Made by a program: the position numbers and the translations under genes. This document shows positions 15,103 to 18,762 of a stretch of 18,762 bases of DNA, piece by piece. The DNA comes from Muribaculaceae bacterium (GTDB lineage: Bacteria > Bacteroidota > Bacteroidia > Bacteroidales > Muribaculaceae). The stretch covers positions 1 to 18,762 of the forward strand of contig JAEDNZ010000014.1 of NCBI GenBank assembly GCA_016302215.1, given 5' to 3'. Under the pieces are notes generated by a model that was not told where the DNA came from, made no database searches, and saw only the letters and a list, made by a program, of their open reading frames with translations. Numbering within the stretch: position 1 is the first letter of the stretch; the number at the start of each line of letters is the position of its first letter.

Positions 15103-16206
15103 TTAGATATGACGCGCCACGGCAGCAGCTATCTGCGTGGGGTCATTGACGCGCTCGGCGATAGAGCCGGTGCGGTCTATGATGTAAGTGGTGGGCAGGT
15201 CGCCTATGTTATAGTCAAGCAGCACCTGAGCGCCATCGGTGGTGGCATTCCACACCGTAATCCACGGCAGGTTGCGCGCGGTCTGCTTCCAGCTCACTTC
15301 GTCTTGGTCAAAGGCCAGCTGATAGATTTGCAGCCCCTGAGCGCGATACTTCTCATACACCGTGTTGAGTATCACATTGTATGCCGGCGAGCGGTCGAGC
15401 CCATAGTCGGTGAAGCTGAGTATGACCACCCCACCCTTTGCTGCCTCTTCGGCCAGGGAGTGGCGAGCGCCGCGGCTGTCATAGCGCACGATGTCGATGA
15501 GGCCGGCCTGCGGCACCTCTACCACGGTCTCCTGCTGAGCTGCTGCCGGGCTGGTCTTGGCGCGCGCCGTGAGATACACCTTTGAGAGATAGGCGGTGCG
15601 AGGGTCGTCGGGGCGCGACATTGTGAAGCGCTGAGCCACAGCACCAAACACGCGCAGGTCGCGACGTGTGGTCAGGTCGTAAAGCGGCCGACCGCCCACT
15701 GACTTATTCACGATATAATATCCGGCGATGGCCGTGGTGTCGGCCACGATGATGTTGGCGAGACTCGTCTTAAGGACACTGTCAGCAGGCAGTGCGGCCT
15801 CGCCCACGGCGGCGGCGCGCTCTGCTATCAGCGCGTCAATGGCGTGGATACTCTCGGCCAGCGGTGTGCCGCTAAGAGTATAATCCGAGCCGAAGTCAGC
15901 GGTGGCAGTCACGCTGACATGGTCAATGGAGTCAATAGGAAAGTAGATGCTCGCGCCATCGAGCGTCAGGCGCATGATGTCGGGATAAGGCGCCGGAGCC
16001 GAAGCCTTATAGGCAAAAGCGCCGTCGTCGCCCACCGTCAGCGAGTCTATCACATACCAATAGCCGTTGTTGAAGCCCTCGAGCGCCACTTTGCGCCCGG
16101 CACCATCGGCTATGGTGCCATCAATGATCCACCCTTGCTGCTTGTTGCAGGCAAAGAGCAGTATCATAATCAACGCTGTAAGTATAGTATTGAATATTCT
16201 TTTCAT
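15103..16206 (-). CDS. DUF4369/thioredoxin-fold lipoprotein lacking the CxxC site
   Basis: A 367-residue lipoprotein (lipobox L-F-A-C, cysteine 20; no acidic signal after it). Residues about 25-115 form a DUF4369-like beta domain (I-I-D-G-T-I-A-D...V-A-L-E-G). Residues about 240-365 form a TlpA/AhpC-type thioredoxin fold: V-V-I-L-S-F-T (260-266), Y-E-K-Y-R-A-Q-G-L-Q-I-Y-Q-L (284-297), W-K-Q-T-A...L-P-W (306-315) and the cis-proline loop L-P-T-T (337-340). Where TlpA has W-C-x-x-C, this has T-D-Y-G-L-D (266-271). Cysteine 20 is the only cysteine, so thiol-disulfide chemistry is impossible. This cysteine-free branch occurs in other Bacteroidales; it may bind a ligand or partner. It lies between the HIT and dehydrogenase genes, same strand. 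Confidence 0.85.
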   Translation of the reverse strand: MKRIFNTILTALIMILLFACNKQQGWIIDGTIADGAGRKVALEGFNNGYWYVIDSLTVGDDGAFAYKASAPAPYPDIMRLTLDGASIYFPIDSIDHVSVTATADFGSDYTLSGTPLAESIHAIDALIAERAAAVGEAALPADSVLKTSLANIIVADTTAIAGYYIVNKSVGGRPLYDLTTRRDLRVFGAVAQRFTMSRPDDPRTAYLSKVYLTARAKTSPAAAQQETVVEVPQAGLIDIVRYDSRGARHSLAEEAAKGGVVILSFTDYGLDRSPAYNVILNTVYEKYRAQGLQIYQLAFDQDEVSWKQTARNLPWITVWNATTDGAQVLLDYNIGDLPTTYIIDRTGSIAERVNDPTQIAAAVARHI

Positions 16207-16279
16207 TGCTGTAATCAGGAATTAGATAGTGGTGGAGATGGTGTGGTGGTGTGAGTAACGTGAGGTGTCAGTGATGACT

Positions 16280-16672
16280 TCACACAAACTTCTCGCTGAT
16301 GGCGCGCGCAACATCGGTCATGCGGTCAGCCGGGAAGGTGTGCTTATTGTGAAAGTCCATATCCGACTCCTTGGTGATGGGCACCAGATGGATATGTGCG
16401 TGGGGCACCTCGAGGCCCAGCACTGCCACGCCCACCTTGCGGCACGGTATAGCAGCCTTGATGGCGGCGGCCACGCGCTTGGCAAAGAGCTGCAGACCGG
16501 CATATTCGTCGTCAGTGAGGTCAAAGATATAATCCACCTCGCGCTTGGGTATGACGAGTGTGTGACCCTCAGCGAGCGGATTGATGTCAAGGAAAGCATA
16601 ATAATGCTCGTCTTCAGCAATGCGATATGAGGGTATCTCACCCGCTACTATCTTTGAGAAAATCGATGCCAT
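16280..16672 (-). CDS. HIT family nucleotide hydrolase (HinT-like)
   Basis: A 130-residue histidine-triad protein. The signature H91-A-H93-I-H95-L-V-P is complete. The N-terminal S-I-F-S-K-I-V-A-G-E-I-P and F-L-D-I-N-P-L-A-E-G-H-T-L-V-I-P-K are typical of the HinT branch. Such enzymes hydrolyse AMP bonded to amines or lysine (adenosine phosphoramidates) in the cytoplasm. It lies 41 bases downstream of greA in the same direction, a pairing seen in other Bacteroidetes, and they probably share a transcript. The 41-base gap is almost pure A/T with a TATATA-type inverted repeat that could hold a secondary promoter. Confidence 0.92.
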   Translation of the reverse strand: MASIFSKIVAGEIPSYRIAEDEHYYAFLDINPLAEGHTLVIPKREVDYIFDLTDDEYAGLQLFAKRVAAAIKAAIPCRKVGVAVLGLEVPHAHIHLVPITKESDMDFHNKHTFPADRMTDVARAISEKFV

Positions 16673-16713
16673 AGTATATATCTATATAATATATATGTGA
16701 AGTATTATGCTTA

Positions 16714-17184
16714 TCAGAGGTTGATTTCCACAATCTCAAACTTCATCATGCCCGACGGCACCTTGATATCTACCACATCGCCGAGCTTATGGCCGAGCAG
16801 GCCCTGAGCGATAGGTGTCGATGAAGCTATTTTTTTCTCTCTGAGATTAGCCTCCGAGTCAGCCACGATGGTGTATTCCATAGTCTGGCCATTGGACACG
16901 TTTTTGATTTTCACGCGGTTGAGTATCTGCACCTCGTCGCAGTTGAGCTTGCTCTCGTCTAAGATGCGAGCATTGGCCACGAGGTCCTTCAGCTGCGAGA
17001 TTTTCATCTCCAGCATGCCTTGCGCCTCCTTGGCGGCATCGTATTCGGCATTCTCCGAGAGGTCGCCTTTATCGCGCGCTTCGGCGATAGCTCGTGATAT
17101 TTCCGGTCGCTTTACGTTTTCGAGGTAAGCGATTTCTTCCATTTTTTTCTTGTAACCTTCCTTGGTCATGTAGGTGATAGCCAT
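16714..17184 (-). CDS. greA: Transcription elongation factor GreA
   Basis: A 156-residue protein, the normal GreA length. The N-terminal coiled coil (about 1-78) carries the family signature R-P-E-I-S-R-A-I-A-E-A-R-D-K-G-D-L-S-E-N-A-E-Y-D, including the D-L-S-E-N-A-E-Y-D tip whose acidic residues enter the RNA polymerase secondary channel. The C-terminal FKBP-like domain follows (about 80-156), with I-A-S-S-T-P-I-A-Q-G-L-L-G-H-K-L-G-D-V-V. It stimulates cleavage of backtracked RNA so that stalled polymerase resumes. It is the first gene of the minus-strand set greA, HIT, thioredoxin-like lipoprotein, dehydrogenase, with a promoter at 17326-17356 and a leader of about 135 bases. Confidence 0.97.
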   Translation of the reverse strand: MAITYMTKEGYKKKMEEIAYLENVKRPEISRAIAEARDKGDLSENAEYDAAKEAQGMLEMKISQLKDLVANARILDESKLNCDEVQILNRVKIKNVSNGQTMEYTIVADSEANLREKKIASSTPIAQGLLGHKLGDVVDIKVPSGMMKFEIVEINL

Positions 17185-17305
17185 GGCGGTAGTTTTTAGT
17201 GTTTTAGTTGATTATTGATTTGTTTTTATTGTATTCTTTTTAAGGATTTGATATGCGACAAAAAACAATTGAAACTCGGCCTTGCGTGGCAGAGTCCCAA
17301 TCTTG

Positions 17306-17356
17306 TTGCACACCAATTTCACTGGCAAAGGTAGCCATTATTTTATTGTACACCAA
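17306..17356. repeat. Direct repeat TTGyACACCAA around the greA promoter
   Basis: TTGCACACCAA (17306-17316) and TTGTACACCAA (17346-17356) differ at one base and are exactly 40 bp apart. The right copy covers the -33 element of the greA promoter and the left copy lies just inside the transcript, so they could be paired regulator sites. Confidence 0.5.
17326..17356 (-). promoter_or_regulatory. Promoter for greA
   Basis: On the minus strand TTG (17356-17354) is followed after 20 bases by TACCTTTG (17333-17326). It fits the Bacteroidetes consensus and points toward greA, with a start near 17320. Confidence 0.65.
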
Positions 17357-17392
17357 GCCGCAATCATTAATATTGGTTAAATTTGACCTTTA

Positions 17393-17409
17393 TGCGTATT
17401 TTTGACGCA
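17393..17409. promoter_or_regulatory. Candidate operator 1, TGCGT-N7-ACGCA
   Basis: A 17-bp palindrome, TGCGTATTTTTGACGCA, lies 5 bases upstream of the -33 element of the Nudix promoter. Read in reverse it matches operator 2 at 15 of 17 positions. Confidence 0.6.
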
Positions 17410-17414
17410 AAATA

Positions 17415-17446
17415 TTTGGATTGTTCAATTTCTTGTTATAACTTTG
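17415..17446 (+). promoter_or_regulatory. Promoter for the Nudix regulator-VWA operon
   Basis: TTTG (17415-17418) is followed after 20 bases by TAACTTTG (17439-17446), as in the rsgA promoter. Transcription should begin near 17453, inside operator 2. Confidence 0.75.
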
Positions 17447-17461
17447 CGTCAAAATAACGCA
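17445..17461. promoter_or_regulatory. Candidate operator 2, TGCGT-N7-ACGCA
   Basis: TGCGTCAAAATAACGCA overlaps the end of the -7 element and the predicted transcription start, an ideal place for repression. Its centre is 52 bp from that of operator 1, close to five helical turns, so both sites face the same side of the DNA. Confidence 0.6.
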
Positions 17462-17487
17462 TCAACATAAAAAACAATATCAACATC

Positions 17488-18255
17488 ATGACCGACAGCT
17501 ACACATACAAGTATCCACGCCCGGCGCTCACCGCTGACTGCGTAATCTTCGGCTTTGACGGCCAGGCTCTCAAGTTGCTGCTCATAGAGCGCGGCATCGA
17601 GCCTTACAAGGGCTATTGGGCGCTGCCCGGCGGATTTATGCGCATGGACGAGACCATCGACGAGTGTGCGCGCCGCGAGCTCATGGAGGAGACCGGTATC
17701 CGCGACATCTACATCGAGCAGTTCAGAGTGTTCAGCACCACCGACCGCGACCCGCGCGGCAGAGTGGTCACCGTGGCCTTCGTGGCGCTGGTGCGCCCCG
17801 AGGCGTATCGCATCGCCGCCGGCGATGACGCCAACAACGCCATGTGGTTTGACAGCAACGAATTGCCGCCACTGGCGTTTGACCACGAGGCTATAATAAA
17901 AGCGGCTCACGAACATTTGCGCGAGATATTGCGTGTGCGGCCCATCGCCTTCAATCTTCTCGACAAGGTTTTCACCATCGATGAGCTGCGGCGCGTGTAT
18001 GAGGCTATCAACAACACCACCTATGACCGACGCAACTTCTCGCGCAAAGTTATGCAGAGCGGCATGATTGTTGATGCCGATGCCTGCAATGATGACGATG
18101 CCTGCGATGATGCCGATGCCTGCATAATATCTGTTACAAAGGAATGTCGCTCGCTAAAATCGGCCACGCGTCACCGTCGTCTATTCTCCTTCTGCGACAA
18201 TAAAAACCCCGAAGACAGCGACGACGGCTCTACTAAAGACATATTCAACTTTTAA
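17488..18255 (+). CDS. Nudix hydrolase-winged helix regulator, NrtR/AraR-like
   Basis: A 255-residue two-domain protein. Residues 10-140 are a Nudix domain with a complete box, G49-x5-E55-x7-R63-E-L-x-E67-E68-x-G70-I71, plus F-S-T-T-D-R-D-P-R-G-R (82-92), a stretch shared with ADP-ribose pyrophosphatases. Residues 150-255 fit the winged-helix half of NrtR/AraR regulators: A-F-N-L-L-D-K-V-F-T-I-D-E-L-R-R-V-Y-E-A-I (154-174), R-R-N-F-S-R-K-V (181-188) and the end I-F-N-F. In known members a nucleotide sugar or ADP-ribose binds the Nudix domain and changes DNA binding. An Asp/Cys repeat (195-212) is inserted between the recognition helix and the wing. Paired palindromes at its own promoter indicate autoregulation. 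The VWA gene follows after 25 bases. Unlike some NrtRs with a decayed box, this one may still be catalytic. Confidence 0.85.
   Translation: MTDSYTYKYPRPALTADCVIFGFDGQALKLLLIERGIEPYKGYWALPGGFMRMDETIDECARRELMEETGIRDIYIEQFRVFSTTDRDPRGRVVTVAFVALVRPEAYRIAAGDDANNAMWFDSNELPPLAFDHEAIIKAAHEHLREILRVRPIAFNLLDKVFTIDELRRVYEAINNTTYDRRNFSRKVMQSGMIVDADACNDDDACDDADACIISVTKECRSLKSATRHRRLFSFCDNKNPEDSDDGSTKDIFNF
18070..18123 (+). repeat. Three 18-bp tandem repeats inside the Nudix regulator
   Basis: Three head-to-tail 18-bp units encode VDADAC, NDDDAC and DDADAC. All end in GATGCCTGC or the same codons, and the frame is kept. The insert adds a Cys every sixth residue within an acidic run. Confidence 0.85.
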
Positions 18256-18280
18256 TTAACCCAATAAAACACCTACAATT

Positions 18281-18762
18281 ATGAACAACGACAACGTAAA
18301 AACCACCGTCTTCAATCTTATCATCCTCGACGAGTCCGGCTCTATGAGCGGTTGCACAAACTCCACCATCAGCGGATGCAACGAAGTAATCAACGTAGCT
18401 AAAGCCATACAGCAGAAACACGCCGATGACCAGCGCTCGTTCATGTCAATCTACGCCTTTCAAGATGGCGGCCCCGTGCGCTCTCGCTATTTATGCAAAA
18501 ACGCTGACACCCTCAGCGCCAAGCATATCACCGGCGCCGACTATCAGCCATGGGGCAACACGCCGCTCTACGATGCTGTTGGAGCCACCCTCATTGACCT
18601 CAAAGCCATAGCCTCGACTCACGAAGACGCCACCGCCGTGGTCACCATCATAACCGATGGCTATGAAAACTCGTCAACGCATTTTGATCACAGTCGCATC
18701 TTCAAACTCATCAGCGAGCTTAAGGAAATGGGCTGGACGTTCAACTTTATCGGCGCAAACAT
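18281..18762 (+). CDS. von Willebrand factor A domain protein (partial, cut by window end)
   Basis: The first 160 residues are visible; the frame is open at the window edge. There is no signal peptide, so it is probably cytoplasmic. It is a VWA fold with a full metal-ion-dependent adhesion site: D17-E-S19-G-S21-M, then T94 in W-G-N-T-P-L-Y-D-A-V-G, and D126 in I-T-D-G-Y-E-N. Similar stand-alone VWA proteins in Bacteroidales resemble the TerY group, whose members occur with phosphatase or kinase partners in stress modules; whether such partners follow here is outside the window. It starts 25 bases after the Nudix regulator stop with no terminator between, so co-transcription is likely and it may be part of the same regulon. 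Confidence 0.88.
   Translation, partial: MNNDNVKTTVFNLIILDESGSMSGCTNSTISGCNEVINVAKAIQQKHADDQRSFMSIYAFQDGGPVRSRYLCKNADTLSAKHITGADYQPWGNTPLYDAVGATLIDLKAIASTHEDATAVVTIITDGYENSSTHFDHSRIFKLISELKEMGWTFNFIGAN

Overview
The window looks like chromosomal DNA from a Bacteroidales gut bacterium, probably a fairly GC-rich member such as Muribaculaceae (the family is an inference; the order is well supported). The evidence is: promoters of the Bacteroidetes type (-33 TTTG and -7 TAnnTTTG, several with an exact 19-20 bp spacer); starts without clear Shine-Dalgarno sequences; lipoproteins with acidic residues after the lipobox cysteine; a DUF5715 lipoprotein; a TonB-dependent receptor with an N-terminal carboxypeptidase-regulatory-like domain; and a DUF4369/thioredoxin-fold lipoprotein. 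No rRNA, insertion sequence, phage gene or CRISPR array was seen.

Layout. (1) 1-1290: a lower-GC stretch with an unrecognised lipoprotein (minus), a long leader behind a strong minus-strand promoter, and a short GGGCAAA-type tandem repeat. (2) 1292-6460 (plus): a coupled three-gene set of a DUF5715 peptidase-like lipoprotein, a 1219-residue AsmA-like envelope protein and a HAD phosphatase, closed by a terminator. (3) 6635-7192 (minus): tRNA-Arg(CCG) and a small DUF2582 winged-helix protein, each with its own promoter. (4) 7401-11833 (minus): a TonB-dependent receptor followed by a beta-helix surface lipoprotein, with a terminator. (5) 11883-13882 (plus): the ribosome-assembly GTPase RsgA and a BadF/N-acetylglucosamine-kinase-like ATPase, ending in a perfect 16-bp hairpin shared with the convergent genes. 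(6) 17356-13910 (minus): greA, a HIT protein, a cysteine-free thioredoxin-fold lipoprotein and a YqhD-like alcohol dehydrogenase. (7) 17393-18762 (plus): a Nudix/winged-helix regulator and a von Willebrand A protein cut by the window end.

Most genes are housekeeping or envelope functions. The most interesting part is the right end. The Nudix regulator has an intact catalytic Nudix box, a three-copy 6-residue Asp/Cys repeat inserted in its DNA-binding half, and a promoter flanked by two nearly identical 17-bp palindromes (TGCGT-N7-ACGCA) with centres 52 bp apart. This suggests an autoregulated NrtR/AraR-type switch controlling itself and the VWA gene, and possibly genes beyond the window.
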